Positions 1 to 6,522 of a stretch of DNA of 31,078 nt are shown here, piece by piece. Source of the stretch: a virus; the IMG/VR virus record IMGVR_UViG_3300037149_000040, positions 1 to 31,078 of that record. One strand, written 5' to 3'. The notes under the pieces are model-generated. The model saw only the letters and a list, made by a program, of their open reading frames with translations, had not been told where the DNA came from and did no database searches. The translations under genes and the position numbers were made by a program. How positions within the stretch are numbered: position 1 is the first letter of the stretch; each line of letters opens with the position of its first letter.

Positions 1-40
1 CACCCCATGTCTACCTCCCACCCCATGTCTACCTCCCACC
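1..40 (-). repeat. 18-bp tandem repeat carrying a duplicated leftward SD-ATG
   Basis: Two exact copies of CACCCCATGTCTACCTCC occupy 1-18 and 19-36, followed by the first bases of a third. On the minus strand each copy reads GGAGG-TAGAC-ATG, a near-ideal ribosome binding site and start codon, so a leftward gene may begin at 26 or 8 and leave the window at once. Both ATGs are in one frame and would give a repeated M-G-W-E-V-D. Only a few codons are visible, so the product is unknown. The repeat itself is certain; the gene start is an inference. Confidence 0.6.
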
Positions 41-215
41 CTAGACACATATAGAAGGTGGTGCGTTATAAGCGGCTACTATTCTAATAAACTACAAAGC
101 TATTACACTATATAACTAGCTAAGTTACTATAAATATTTGTAGAAAGTTGTTGACTTAGTAATATAAGTATGTTTTCATTATTACACCCCGAAGCATGGG
201 GATTGGGAGACCGGC
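41..215. promoter_or_regulatory. AT-rich control region upstream of the rightward operon
   Basis: This stretch is much more AT-rich than the genes around it and has no ORF. It contains CTACAAAGCTA (92-102), a motif found again at 6455-6465, 28475-28485 and 28552-28562, always in AT-rich control DNA. It also holds TTTGTAGAAAGTT (137-149), shared exactly with 6459-6471. AGTTGTTGAC (146-155) recurs in the clear promoter near 23.67 kb. A possible -35 TTGACT (151-156) has only a weak -10 (TTTCAT, 174-179). The alternative TATAAG (163-168) lacks a good -35. A promoter driving the 216 gene is likely; its exact elements are not certain. Confidence 0.45.
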
Positions 216-566
216 ATGATAAGGTCATCAATCACACCCCCCGCAACCAAGGCGCTTTCACTCGCCTTTGACCTTGACTCCGCGCTACTCCGTGGCCCCG
301 TCCCGGCCCGTGCAATCGCCGTGGATCTTGCCGAAGCGCTCCGTGTCCTCGCGCTTCATGCGGCCGGTACCGCCGCCGAGGATGACGCCATCATAGCGTG
401 GGAAGCCTCCCGTGACGCCCGGGCCATCCTCTCCCGTCCGGAGCTTGAGGAGGAGCGGCCGGGCGTCAACTCGCCGCTCTATGGCTCCGTGCTTTCGTCC
501 ATCGATACCGTGTGCTCGGTGCTTTTCAACCTCACCGGCACCCGTCCCGCCTACACTTCGCACTAG
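216..566 (+). CDS. Hypothetical protein, first gene of the rightward operon
   Basis: The 116-residue product is not recognised. It is a soluble-looking, acidic to neutral, alanine-rich helical protein: residues 30-70 have long Ala/Leu/Glu stretches, and there is no signal peptide, membrane segment or cysteine motif. The ATG is preceded by GGGAG at suitable distance (GGGAGaccggcATG), which supports the start. It is followed after 11 bases by the next gene and is probably co-transcribed with it. Nothing beyond a cytoplasmic phage accessory role can be inferred. Confidence 0.6.
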   Translation: MIRSSITPPATKALSLAFDLDSALLRGPVPARAIAVDLAEALRVLALHAAGTAAEDDAIIAWEASRDARAILSRPELEEERPGVNSPLYGSVLSSIDTVCSVLFNLTGTRPAYTSH

Positions 567-577
567 GTCACCCCGCC

Positions 578-940
578 ATGCGCAACCTCGCCGCCATCCT
601 CACCGCCGCCATCCTCGCCATGCCCGCCACGGCGAGAGATCCGTGGAGCACACAAGACAAGGCGCTAGAAGGCGCGTTCATCGTGTCCATGGCCATGGAC
701 TACCGCCAAACCTCCGACCTCCACACCGGCCCATGGCATGAGGAGAATTCCATTCTTGGCCGGTTCCCGTCCCAAGCCACGATCAACGAGTATTTTTTCG
801 CTACCACCGCGCTTCATGCGGTAGTGACCGAACTACTCCCGGCCGGGAAGATCCGTACGGTATGGCAATGTGCGTGGATCGGCATGGAGCTTGGAACCGT
901 GGAACGAAACTACCGTCTCGGTATCCGTCTGAATTTCTGA
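578..940 (+). CDS. Small exported or membrane protein with N-terminal signal
   Basis: The frame is open further upstream, but the ATG at 578 is chosen because it lies just after the preceding stop, has AGGT ahead of it, and gives a classic signal peptide: M-R-N, a hydrophobic core to about residue 17, then A-T-A as a probable cleavage site. The 120-residue protein then carries E-E-N-S-I-L-G near the middle, a hydrophobic stretch with Y-F-F, and a second hydrophobic segment near W-I-G-M-E. From memory this E-x-N-x-I-L-G plus P-S plus Y-F layout resembles small membrane proteins common in phages and prophages. Function is unknown; an envelope or lysis-related role is only a guess. Confidence 0.65.
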   Translation: MRNLAAILTAAILAMPATARDPWSTQDKALEGAFIVSMAMDYRQTSDLHTGPWHEENSILGRFPSQATINEYFFATTALHAVVTELLPAGKIRTVWQCAWIGMELGTVERNYRLGIRLNF

Positions 941-1000
941 CACCATTCCGGCCCGTGTGCCGGACTATCGCCCGCACCAATGGGGCTCACAAGGAACACC

Positions 1001-1954
1001 ATGAAGACCGTCCAAACTCCCCGCAAGTCCTCCGCCCCCGCTCCGGCCCCCGTGGCACCGGTCAAGCGCTCCAAGCCCGCTCCGGCCCCCGTGGCACCGG
1101 TCAAGCGCTCCAAGCCCGCTCCGGCCCCCGCTCCGGCCCCCGTGGAGCCCCCGGAACACCTCCGCGCCGTTAAGGCCGGGGCCACGCTCGCCGAATGTGT
1201 CAAGGCGTTCAACAATGCTTCCACCGAAGCAACGAAGCACCCGCGCTCGGCTTCGGCCCGTGAAGCCGTGGCTATCGCGGAGACCGCGCTCGGCAAGGCA
1301 AAGGCCCGCGCCAAGGCCGCCAAGGCCGCCGAATTGCTCCGCGATGGTCCCACCACTCCGGCCACCGCCCCGCGCGCCAAGGAAGCCAAGGAAGCCAAGG
1401 AAGCCAAGGAAGCCCGGAGACTCGCCGAGGTTCAAGCGGACATCATCGCCCGGAAGGCCGAAGACAAGGCCAAGGCGCGCAAGCTCGCGCTCGCCACTCC
1501 CGCCCCGGCCCGTGCCGCCAAGCCCGTCATGGATCGTGCCACCAAAACAAAAGTTTTTTCGCACGTCAACGCCTATCTCGCGGAGCACGAGGAAGAAGAC
1601 GGCATGGTGGAGCTCTCGGCATTGTGGGGCGCGATGCCCGCAAAATACGACGAGTACGCGGAAATGGCTACCGTGCGCGCTTTCACGGCGCTTTTGCGGG
1701 AAAACCCGGACATCAAGCTAGGTTACGATGACTTAGCCCCCACCAAGCCCGCTCGCAAGTCCAAGCCCGCCCCGGCGGACGAGGAAGAAGGCGAGGACGA
1801 CGAACCGGCCCCCGCACCTCGCCGCAAGCCCGCCCCCGCCCCCGCCCCCGCCCCCGTGGCTCCGGTCAAGCGCTCCAAGCCCGCCCCCGCCCCCGTGGCT
1901 CCGGTCAAGCGCTCCAAGCCCGCCCCGAAGCCCGCGCGCAAGTCTCGCCGCTAG
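1001..1954 (+). CDS. Lys/Ala/Pro-rich repeat protein with central folded domain
   Basis: The start at 1001 is chosen over an in-frame ATG at 980 because AAGGA lies 5 bases upstream of 1001. The 317-residue protein has basic low-complexity tails: A-P-V-K-R-S-K-P-A-P units near both ends, encoded by 39-bp tandem repeats. There is an alanine/lysine helical stretch at about 50-160, with repeated A-K-E units, and a probable folded domain at about 170-240 (aromatic and acidic). An acidic patch (E-E-E-G-E-D-D-E) precedes the C-terminal repeats. The tails resemble histone H1-like bacterial proteins, so nucleic-acid binding is plausible. The central domain was not recognised. The tandem DNA repeats suggest recent length change by slippage. 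Confidence 0.65.
   Translation: MKTVQTPRKSSAPAPAPVAPVKRSKPAPAPVAPVKRSKPAPAPAPAPVEPPEHLRAVKAGATLAECVKAFNNASTEATKHPRSASAREAVAIAETALGKAKARAKAAKAAELLRDGPTTPATAPRAKEAKEAKEAKEARRLAEVQADIIARKAEDKAKARKLALATPAPARAAKPVMDRATKTKVFSHVNAYLAEHEEEDGMVELSALWGAMPAKYDEYAEMATVRAFTALLRENPDIKLGYDDLAPTKPARKSKPAPADEEEGEDDEPAPAPRRKPAPAPAPAPVAPVKRSKPAPAPVAPVKRSKPAPKPARKSRR
1040..1117 (+). repeat. 39-bp tandem repeat, two exact copies
   Basis: Two perfect 39-bp units encode 13 residues each of the A-P-V-A-P-V-K-R-S-K-P type at the N-terminus of the Lys/Ala/Pro-rich protein. Being a multiple of three, the repeat keeps frame. A partial third copy follows. Confidence 0.9.
1856..1918 (+). repeat. Second 39-bp-period repeat in the same gene
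   Basis: A 24-bp block beginning GTGGCTCCGGTCAAGCGC occurs at 1856-1879 and 1895-1918, spaced 39 bp apart. It encodes the same K-R-S-K-P-A-P motif as the N-terminal repeat but with different codons (GCT for GCA, CCC for CCG). The two ends of the protein therefore share the motif at protein level and expanded separately. Confidence 0.85.
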
Positions 1955-1956
1955 TC

Positions 1957-2031
1957 ATGCTAGGCGCGCTTATCATCTTCGCGGTTTGCTTTTGGGCGGT
2001 AGCACACTACATGCTTAGGCCCCACCGCTAG
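1957..2031 (+). CDS. 24-residue single-span membrane micro-protein
   Basis: A 24-codon frame starts two bases after the stop of the Lys/Ala/Pro-rich gene. It encodes M-L-G-A-L-I-I-F-A-V-C-F-W-A-V-A-H-Y followed by a short basic tail. This is one hydrophobic helix of about 17 residues with a positive C-terminus, the size of phage micro-membrane proteins. There is no strong SD, so translation would depend on reinitiation from the gene before. It could be a chance frame. Confidence 0.4.
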   Translation: MLGALIIFAVCFWAVAHYMLRPHR

Positions 2032-2108
2032 TACCGTTTCCGCCATACCCGGCCCGTCATCGGGCGGGCCGGTCCTACGCTTCCATCCTTCGCCCATGAG
2101 GTTCCGCC

Positions 2109-2327
2109 ATGTCCACCAAGCCCGCAACCAAGCCCACCAAAGCCGCCCCCCTCTCCGTCGTCGTGGAAAATGGGCGATTGATCATCAATGCCCCGCTCGA
2201 AACTCCCCGCGCATCGGCGAGCGGAAAAACAATGGTGGTCGTGTCCACCCACGGGAACATCGATACCGGAGCCGAGCTTGACGGGGAGCCCTTGATCATG
2301 GGTCTGAACGTCTACTATCGCGCCTAA
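2109..2327 (+). CDS. Small hypothetical protein, last gene of the rightward operon
   Basis: The 72-residue product has a short basic, Thr/Lys/Ala-rich N-terminus (residues 1-15), then a compact beta-rich part with V-V-V-E-N-G-R-L-I-I, a conserved-looking S-T-H-G-N segment and G-L-N-V-Y at the end. From memory, similar S-G-K-T-x-V-V-x-S-T-H-G-N sequences occur in other phage small proteins of unknown role. GAGG lies 8 bases before the ATG. An intrinsic terminator follows 18 bases after the stop, marking the operon end. Confidence 0.75.
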   Translation: MSTKPATKPTKAAPLSVVVENGRLIINAPLETPRASASGKTMVVVSTHGNIDTGAELDGEPLIMGLNVYYRA

Positions 2328-2345
2328 CTCGCCCCGATCCACCCG

Positions 2346-2377
2346 CCCGGTCCCGGTCACACGGGACCGGGCTTTTT
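2346..2377 (+). terminator. Rho-independent terminator of the rightward operon
   Basis: A perfect 9-bp stem (CCCGGTCCC / GGGACCGGG) with an 8-base loop is followed by CTTTTTATT. The stem and U-run are typical of intrinsic terminators, and the site lies directly after the last rightward gene. Confidence 0.92.
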
Positions 2378-2378
2378 A

Positions 2379-2620
2379 TTGCCCGATTGCCGGGCCTCCA
2401 AGGGGCCTCCAAGGGGCCTCCAAGGCGCGTTGGACCCTAGCTTGGTAGATCCCTAGCACCCTAGATCCCTAGCACCGCGCGTAGTGAGAACGTGTCGCAA
2501 CATGCGCTAATTGAGATCCGTTCTCAACGTCTAAGGCGCTAGGTTGCTACGCCGCTATGGATCTAGGTTGTTAGGCTTTTGACGCCGTGGCGAGGCCCTA
2601 GCGCCCCGGCAATCGGGCAA
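2379..2620. repeat. Inverted-repeat-bounded CTAG-dense element in a convergent gap
   Basis: Exact 16-bp inverted repeats (TTGCCCGATTGCCGGG at 2379-2394 and its complement at 2605-2620) bound a 242-bp stretch without ORFs. Inside are three 11-bp units GGCCTCCAAGG (2393-2425), a 16-bp direct repeat TAGATCCCTAGCACCC (2446-2476), and inverted repeats TGAGAACG/CGTTCTCA (2485-2492, 2519-2526) and TTGAGA/TCTCAA (2511-2527). CTAG, usually rare in bacterial DNA, is repeated many times. It could be a MITE-like insertion, a replication or protein-binding site, or a bidirectional transcription barrier. No target-site duplication is clear. Confidence 0.8.
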
Positions 2621-2736
2621 ATTGACCTAGCGCTAGGGTGCCCGAAGCACCGGCCATTGAGACAGAATCTCACCTAGCGTACGCCGTTTAGGCAATCAAG
2701 CGCATAGCGGCACTTCCCCAAGTAGGATCACTAGAA
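2621..2736. other. Non-coding end of the convergent gap
   Basis: No gene is visible. The stretch contains the perfect 12-bp palindrome CCTAGCGCTAGG (2626-2637) and a small hairpin GGTGC/GCACC (2637-2651) that could stop leftward transcripts, though it lacks a U-run. Another TTGAGA/TCTCA hairpin lies near 2657-2673. It lies just beyond the stop of the last leftward gene. Confidence 0.5.
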
Positions 2737-3159
2737 TTACTTTTTCGCTCGTCTTTTGGCAAGCTCGATCCACTTCGAAGCTTGCGCTTGACGTTGCGCG
2801 GCCCGGTCCCGTAGGTACTCAACCGTGTCTTCGATCCATACCACGCGGGAAATAACTTCTTGCGCTTCCGCCGATACTCTCCACACGTGGTTACGTGTCC
2901 AACACTTCAAAAGATCCCCACCGCTCACATTCTCCGCTATGAAAAAGAGCTTTTCCGCATCTTCGCTATGGAGGTGCCGAATGCCTATAAGCTCATCCTC
3001 GCCCGATTTACGCCGGATAAGACACGTGGCGGATTTTTTGTCTCCCACGCTATGCACGTACTCGCCGCCGGCACACCCGCGCTCGAGTACGTGCATAATG
3101 CCGTTGCGGTTAGATACCATGAAGTAAAACCGCATACTGGAGTCGATTAACACGGTCAC
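2737..3159 (-). CDS. Hypothetical protein, last gene of the leftward array
   Basis: The 140-residue protein starts at a GTG overlapping the stop of the gene before (GTGA), the coupling seen throughout the array. Residues 1-90 look like a mixed alpha/beta domain rich in hydrophobic strands (F-Y-F-M-V, C-L-I-R-R). Residues 95-140 form a charged helix with R-D-R-A-A-Q-R-Q-A-Q and a lysine-rich end. No known motif was recognised. Confidence 0.7.
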   Translation of the reverse strand: MTVLIDSSMRFYFMVSNRNGIMHVLERGCAGGEYVHSVGDKKSATCLIRRKSGEDELIGIRHLHSEDAEKLFFIAENVSGGDLLKCWTRNHVWRVSAEAQEVISRVVWIEDTVEYLRDRAAQRQAQASKWIELAKRRAKK

Positions 3160-3530
3160 TCCGGCACCCCGCTATCGTAATGCCACGCTAGTACTTCCGT
3201 ACCCGGGAAAAGCTCTTCAAGCGTGGCGCGGTTCGTGGAGAGGGCCACAAGCTCGGGCGTTTTTACGTAAAACCGCTCTTCCGGTACTGAATCTTTCGCC
3301 GATGACATGCCCGCCGCTAGGAAGCCGTGCGCCCACTTCTTCGCTACCGCTTTCAGCACATAGCGCCCTTCACGGTAGAACTTGCCATCTCTGCGAATCC
3401 TGGCCTGTTCTGTGCCGGCGATCGTCCAGATGCGCGCGCTCTCAGGCTCCGTTTTCAGCACAAGCCGCACGAATAGTTTGCGCATTTCATCCGTGACTGG
3501 TGAGAAGGGGTGAATTGCCGCGTAAGCCAT
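3156..3530 (-). CDS. Hypothetical protein
   Basis: The 124-residue product starts at an ATG that shares bases with the preceding stop (TGATG); a GTG one codon upstream is an alternative. It is basic in the middle (R-I-R-R-D-G-K-F-Y-R-E-G-R) and ends with a hydrophobic and acidic segment. Its length and position suggest co-translation with its neighbours. No function is recognised. Confidence 0.7.
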   Translation of the reverse strand: MAYAAIHPFSPVTDEMRKLFVRLVLKTEPESARIWTIAGTEQARIRRDGKFYREGRYVLKAVAKKWAHGFLAAGMSSAKDSVPEERFYVKTPELVALSTNRATLEELFPGTEVLAWHYDSGVPE

Positions 3531-4267
3531 CACTTCACCTCCGCTTCGGGGAGATCGGCAATTGTCATGTCTTCCACCAATCGATCAATGTCCACGTACC
3601 CGCCCACTGCGCTCTCAGGGGACCAATAGGTGCTGGTCTTGTCGCATCGTTCGCGGTAAAGCTCGTAAAGCTGGTCATCCGTGATCGCGTCGATCTGATC
3701 CTCGCGCACATCGGTTGGATCGTCCTCGTCCTGGTTAAACTTCTTTTGTATCGCTTTCCTGAAATCGTAGCTGATCCACGAATCCCAGTCCTCGCTTTCC
3801 AATTCCATTTCCACCTCGGAAAGCGCCTCGTCGTCGATCACCGGGTAGCCGTCCAATTCATCGAACAGGTCGATCATCTCCCCGGTGATGGCGGAAAGGG
3901 AAATGGCCACGCCCTTGGTGCCGTACCCGCCCGTCGTCTCGTAGACGCCTTCCACGTCCTTGAACCGCTCCAGGAACTCTTTGCAGTTTGCGCGCTCCAC
4001 CGTGGAGCCGCTGTAATCGGAATACGTCATGTACTTCGGCTCGAACATCCACTCCCAGGTGACAGCGTCAAAGCCGAGTGCAAGCGTATGCTGTATATCG
4101 CCGTAGCTGATGCTGCGAATTCCCTCCTCCGGCGTCGTCAGCGTCGTCCACTGGTGGTCTGCGTCTGCGCCGCTGGTGTATTTCATATAGCGGTAGGCGT
4201 GTATCTCCCCGCACCGCTCCAAGCTCTCGCACAACGCCTTGAGCCCTGTGTCTTCGTAAGTGCGCAT
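3530..4267 (-). CDS. Hypothetical acidic protein
   Basis: This 245-residue protein is strongly acidic in its second half (runs such as E-V-E-M-E-L-E-S-E-D-W-D and D-E-D-D-P-T-D). Its first half is rich in aromatic residues (H-A-Y-R-Y-M-K-Y, W-E-W-M-F). It has no transmembrane segment or cysteine cluster. GGAGG lies close upstream of the ATG, and an AACAAC-hairpin element precedes it, so it opens a sub-block of three genes. The role is unknown; the acidity would fit a protein- or DNA-mimicking factor but is not proof. Confidence 0.7.
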   Translation of the reverse strand: MRTYEDTGLKALCESLERCGEIHAYRYMKYTSGADADHQWTTLTTPEEGIRSISYGDIQHTLALGFDAVTWEWMFEPKYMTYSDYSGSTVERANCKEFLERFKDVEGVYETTGGYGTKGVAISLSAITGEMIDLFDELDGYPVIDDEALSEVEMELESEDWDSWISYDFRKAIQKKFNQDEDDPTDVREDQIDAITDDQLYELYRERCDKTSTYWSPESAVGGYVDIDRLVEDMTIADLPEAEVK

Positions 4268-4285
4268 TCCTCTACCTCCGGAAAT

Positions 4286-4310
4286 GGGGAGCGCTACGAT
4301 CGCGCTCCCC
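4286..4310 (-). promoter_or_regulatory. AACAAC-hairpin intercistronic element
   Basis: A perfect 9-bp stem (GGGGAGCGC / GCGCTCCCC) with a 7-base loop lies between the stop at 4330 and the next SD. On the minus strand it is directly preceded by AACAAC and followed by ATTTCC. The U-run is too short for a strong terminator. It matches the arrangement at 4777, 14048 and 17771. Confidence 0.75.
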
Positions 4311-4329
4311 GTTGTTCGTTGTTGGCTAT

Positions 4330-4749
4330 CTACTCGTCGTCGCCGTCACTGGGCTCTTCCCGCCCCACACCCATGCCACCGAGGAGAGCCGCGAGGCTGG
4401 TCGGAATGCCGCTGCTGCGCTGAGTAGCGCGGTCGTGCTGCTTCTTGAACGAAGTCTTCCAGTGGTGCTCCATCATGACATAGCCCCGTTCGCTTTCCGC
4501 CATGATGGCCGCGATGCCGTCGCACGCTTGGCCTTCGTCCATGTCCACCAGGGAATCTCCCTCGGTGGGGAGCACGACGAGACCAATCGAGCCGATGTGC
4601 CCTTTGTTGTCCTGGAGGAGCCTGATCAGGCTCTCGATCTTCTCGCCGAGCGGCCCAGCATTGTGAGCGATGGCGGCACGGTTGAGATCAATGTTCTCGC
4701 CGCGGAGTTCGTTGATGCGCGCGGCGCGCTCTTCGTCGTTCTGAGACAT
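4330..4749 (-). CDS. Hypothetical protein
   Basis: The ATG at 4749 is preferred because GGAGAAGCAAC precedes it; the frame is open a little further upstream. The 139 residues include a charged N-terminal helix (N-D-E-E-R-A-A-R-I-N-E-L-R), a hydrophobic beta stretch (G-L-V-V-L-P) and a glycine-rich then acidic C-terminus. It sits between two hairpin elements and therefore may be expressed as a single-gene block. Not recognised. Confidence 0.7.
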   Translation of the reverse strand: MSQNDEERAARINELRGENIDLNRAAIAHNAGPLGEKIESLIRLLQDNKGHIGSIGLVVLPTEGDSLVDMDEGQACDGIAAIMAESERGYVMMEHHWKTSFKKQHDRATQRSSGIPTSLAALLGGMGVGREEPSDGDDE

Positions 4750-4776
4750 GTTGCTTCTCCTCTTTGGCGCTGTGAT

Positions 4777-4793
4777 GCTTGGAACCGCCAAGC
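4777..4793 (-). promoter_or_regulatory. AACAAC-hairpin intercistronic element
   Basis: On the minus strand AACAACCGC is followed by a 6-bp stem GCTTGG / CCAAGC with a 5-base loop, then AGAGGAG and the start at 4749. An alternative pairing TTGGCG (4764-4769) with CGCCAA (4786-4791) is possible. This is the weakest stem of the four such elements. Confidence 0.6.
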
Positions 4794-4809
4794 GCGGTTG
4801 TTGACAGAG

Positions 4810-4932
4810 TCAGATTTTAGTCATAGTGAAGGGGGTTCCGCTAAGCCTCAACGCCCGTGCCTGCTGTTCAGCGTGGTATTCGGTGTAAAACTGCATGGTG
4901 CAGTCGCCAAACTTGATGATCCAGATCCACAT
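4810..4932 (-). CDS. 40-residue small protein
   Basis: A short frame begins M-W-I-W-I-I-K-F-G-D and ends T-M-T-K-I. GGAGG lies 5 bases before the ATG and the stop precedes the next hairpin element, so the gene fits the spacing rules of the array well. The N-terminus is hydrophobic and aromatic; the middle is helical (A-E-Q-Q-A-R-A-L-R-L). It looks like a small cytoplasmic protein with one strand and one helix. No family is certain. Confidence 0.65.
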   Translation of the reverse strand: MWIWIIKFGDCTMQFYTEYHAEQQARALRLSGTPFTMTKI

Positions 4933-4964
4933 GGTGGCCTCCAGCTAGATGACGTGGCCGAGCT

Positions 4965-5477
4965 TTATTCGACTATCTCTTGCGCCCCTGCTTCTTTGGC
5001 GGCTTCGATAGCCACATCCAGGCCGATGAAACCACAGCATGACTCGATCTCTTCACCCTGTTCTTCATCGGCGAGAATGTAGCCGTAGCACTCGCCGTTG
5101 CTCCACGCGTCGAACTCCGCTACCTCAGCTTCAAGGTAGCTGACAATCTCCGCGTCAGTCTTGCCACCCTCGCCGTACTCCGCGTTGATCTTCTCACGGT
5201 CGATGTAGATCACCCCCGCCTGTCCAGAGTCCCATGGATCGGCGAAAGATCCCACGCGGGCACCGGCTTTGTAGTGCACCGAGCCGTGGTCATATGCCCA
5301 CACCGGGAGCATCACGCCATCGAAGCCGCCGGTCACGTGCTCCTGGACCCACCCGATAGACTCCTTGCTTTCATTGGGGAGATCGTAGCGCCGATGGAAA
5401 AGGCAGAGCGTGCCCAGGTTGTCGTTCTCACGCGGTGATGCGCAATCCTCGTCGTAGACTATCCTAGCGACTCTCAT
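4965..5477 (-). CDS. Conserved phage protein of unknown function
   Basis: The 170-residue product contains Y-D-E-D-C-A-S-P-R-E-N-D-N-L-G-T, F-H-R-R-Y, Y-D-H-G-S, and W-D-S-G-Q-A-G-V-I-Y-I-D in that order, then a late G-E-C-Y-G-Y and C-C-G-F. I recognise this pattern as a protein found across many phages and mobile elements, without an agreed function that I can state. The start at 5477 is chosen for its SD (GGAGGGCGCG-ATG); it overlaps the preceding gene by 14 bp. The protein is acidic and probably cytoplasmic. Confidence 0.8.
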   Translation of the reverse strand: MRVARIVYDEDCASPRENDNLGTLCLFHRRYDLPNESKESIGWVQEHVTGGFDGVMLPVWAYDHGSVHYKAGARVGSFADPWDSGQAGVIYIDREKINAEYGEGGKTDAEIVSYLEAEVAEFDAWSNGECYGYILADEEQGEEIESCCGFIGLDVAIEAAKEAGAQEIVE

Positions 5478-5661
5478 CGCGCCCTCCATAACCGTTCGTT
5501 GCGAACCTGCGGGCGGTCTTGGCGTGCGCAAATATGTCCACGCCGCACGTCTCCATGAACACCGCGTCGTAGAGTGTGACTTCCTCCACTATCTTCCGCG
5601 CACCTCTGCGAGCGATGACGCACTTGACTAACTCCTCCGGGTCCGGAAATAGCGCGGTCAC
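5464..5661 (-). CDS. Hypothetical small protein (GTG start)
   Basis: The 65-residue protein starts at GTG within GTGA, overlapping the preceding stop. It carries two cysteines that are not arranged as a zinc motif, and a basic C-terminus. Its end overlaps the start of the next gene by 14 bp, so the three genes are coupled. Function unknown. Confidence 0.65.
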   Translation of the reverse strand: MTALFPDPEELVKCVIARRGARKIVEEVTLYDAVFMETCGVDIFAHAKTARRFATNGYGGRDESR

Positions 5662-6020
5662 TTCTCGCCCCCTTCCCTCTTGTCCGGGGATATGTAGCGC
5701 GGCCGAAAGCCTCCGCGTGCCTTCTGCACCTCTGGCGATACCGCCGTCCCCGGCTTCTGGCGCTTCGTGTAGGCACGCTTGGGCTTCGGTACGTCCGGCA
5801 TCTTTTCAGCAGAAGGAAGGAAGTCTTCCGATGTCTCTGTCTCCTGGCTATATTCAGCCAGTACCTCCGTCTTGCCTAGATTGTCCACACGAAACTGGAC
5901 TGTCAGGTGTGGGCGAATGGCCTTGGAGAATTGTGTAAGGATCAGAGCCGCAAGCTCTTCCTGGTAGATCACACGCTCGAAGCTCCTGGTGGTTGTGATG
6001 GTGATCTTCTCGCCCTTCAT
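5658..6020 (-). CDS. Hypothetical protein with basic C-terminal tail
   Basis: The start at 6020 is the ATG in ATGA, overlapping the preceding stop; longer upstream frames would run through the neighbouring gene. The 120 residues divide into an N-terminal strand-helix-strand region (about 1-60) and a C-terminal tail rich in Lys, Arg and Pro (K-P-K-R-A-Y-T-K-R-Q-K). The tail suggests nucleic-acid or protein contact. No family is recognised. Confidence 0.7.
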   Translation of the reverse strand: MKGEKITITTTRSFERVIYQEELAALILTQFSKAIRPHLTVQFRVDNLGKTEVLAEYSQETETSEDFLPSAEKMPDVPKPKRAYTKRQKPGTAVSPEVQKARGGFRPRYISPDKREGGEK

Positions 6021-6394
6021 TTCGCCGGCCCCATCAGCATCTTGAAGGCATCGACGGGCACGTTGGCGATTCGCGTTTTCAGCACCGAAGCGCGCAACTC
6101 GGCATTGTCTTCTCCGGCGAGAATGCGCCGCAGCCCCTCCTCTTTGATCACACACCAATTGCCAGTGGGTCGGCACGTTTCCGACGGCGCGTCCTCCGTG
6201 ACTTCGACCAACGTAATGCCTAGCGCACGCTCCGACTTGCACGCATCGCAAGGTGCGTAGTCGAACACGGCGTTGCGCGGTGCTTCCACATCGTCTTTGA
6301 GCTGGCCCATGAGAGCGATTTCGTTCTTGGGCTTGCCACACCAGAAACACACTGGGATGGTGGCGTTGACGCCGTGCTTAGGTGAGAGTTTCAT
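6017..6394 (-). CDS. Zinc-ribbon phage protein
   Basis: The 125-residue protein begins with C-F-W-C-G-K at residues 16-21 and continues with Y-A-P-C-D-A-C at about 46-52, giving two C-x-x-C pairs that can hold one zinc ion. The order C-x-W-C-G-K, then G-I-T-L-V-E-V, matches a zinc-ribbon protein I recall from many phages and Firmicutes mobile elements. Its role is unknown. It is the first gene behind a promoter and 5' hairpin, with SD GAGGAGCGCACC before the ATG. Confidence 0.75.
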   Translation of the reverse strand: MKLSPKHGVNATIPVCFWCGKPKNEIALMGQLKDDVEAPRNAVFDYAPCDACKSERALGITLVEVTEDAPSETCRPTGNWCVIKEEGLRRILAGEDNAELRASVLKTRIANVPVDAFKMLMGPAK

Positions 6395-6417
6395 GGTGCG
6401 CTCCTCTTTGGCTTGCC

Positions 6418-6433
6418 GCGCGGATCGCCGCGC
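6418..6433 (-). promoter_or_regulatory. 5' leader hairpin
   Basis: GCGCGG-ATCG-CCGCGC forms a 6-bp GC-only stem with a 4-base loop. It lies a few bases after the predicted transcript start and ahead of the SD for the 6394 gene. Confidence 0.65.
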
Positions 6434-6445
6434 CGGTGAAACCCT

Positions 6446-6473
6446 AGTATAACATAGCTTTGTAGAAAGTTAA
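6446..6473 (-). promoter_or_regulatory. Sigma70-like promoter for the 6394 gene
   Basis: On the minus strand TTAACT (6468-6473), a 16-base spacer and TATACT (6446-6451) form a good promoter. The spacer contains CTACAAAGCTA, the repeated control motif. The flanking DNA is AT-rich, unlike the adjoining genes. The predicted start is near 6439. Confidence 0.65.
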
Positions 6474-6522
6474 ATAATTTTCTTTCGTTGGCAATGCTTA
6501 ACTTACGTATATTCTTAGATTT

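Noticed and set aside
4800-4830. TTGACA followed by TAGTGA on the plus strand as a promoter
   Set aside because: No rightward gene follows, and the sequence overlaps a small leftward gene and its hairpin.
3500-5082. Long rightward open frames (307 and 256 codons) opposite the leftward genes
   Set aside because: They lie antisense to genes with SDs and coupled starts, have no SD or operon context of their own, and read as low-quality protein.
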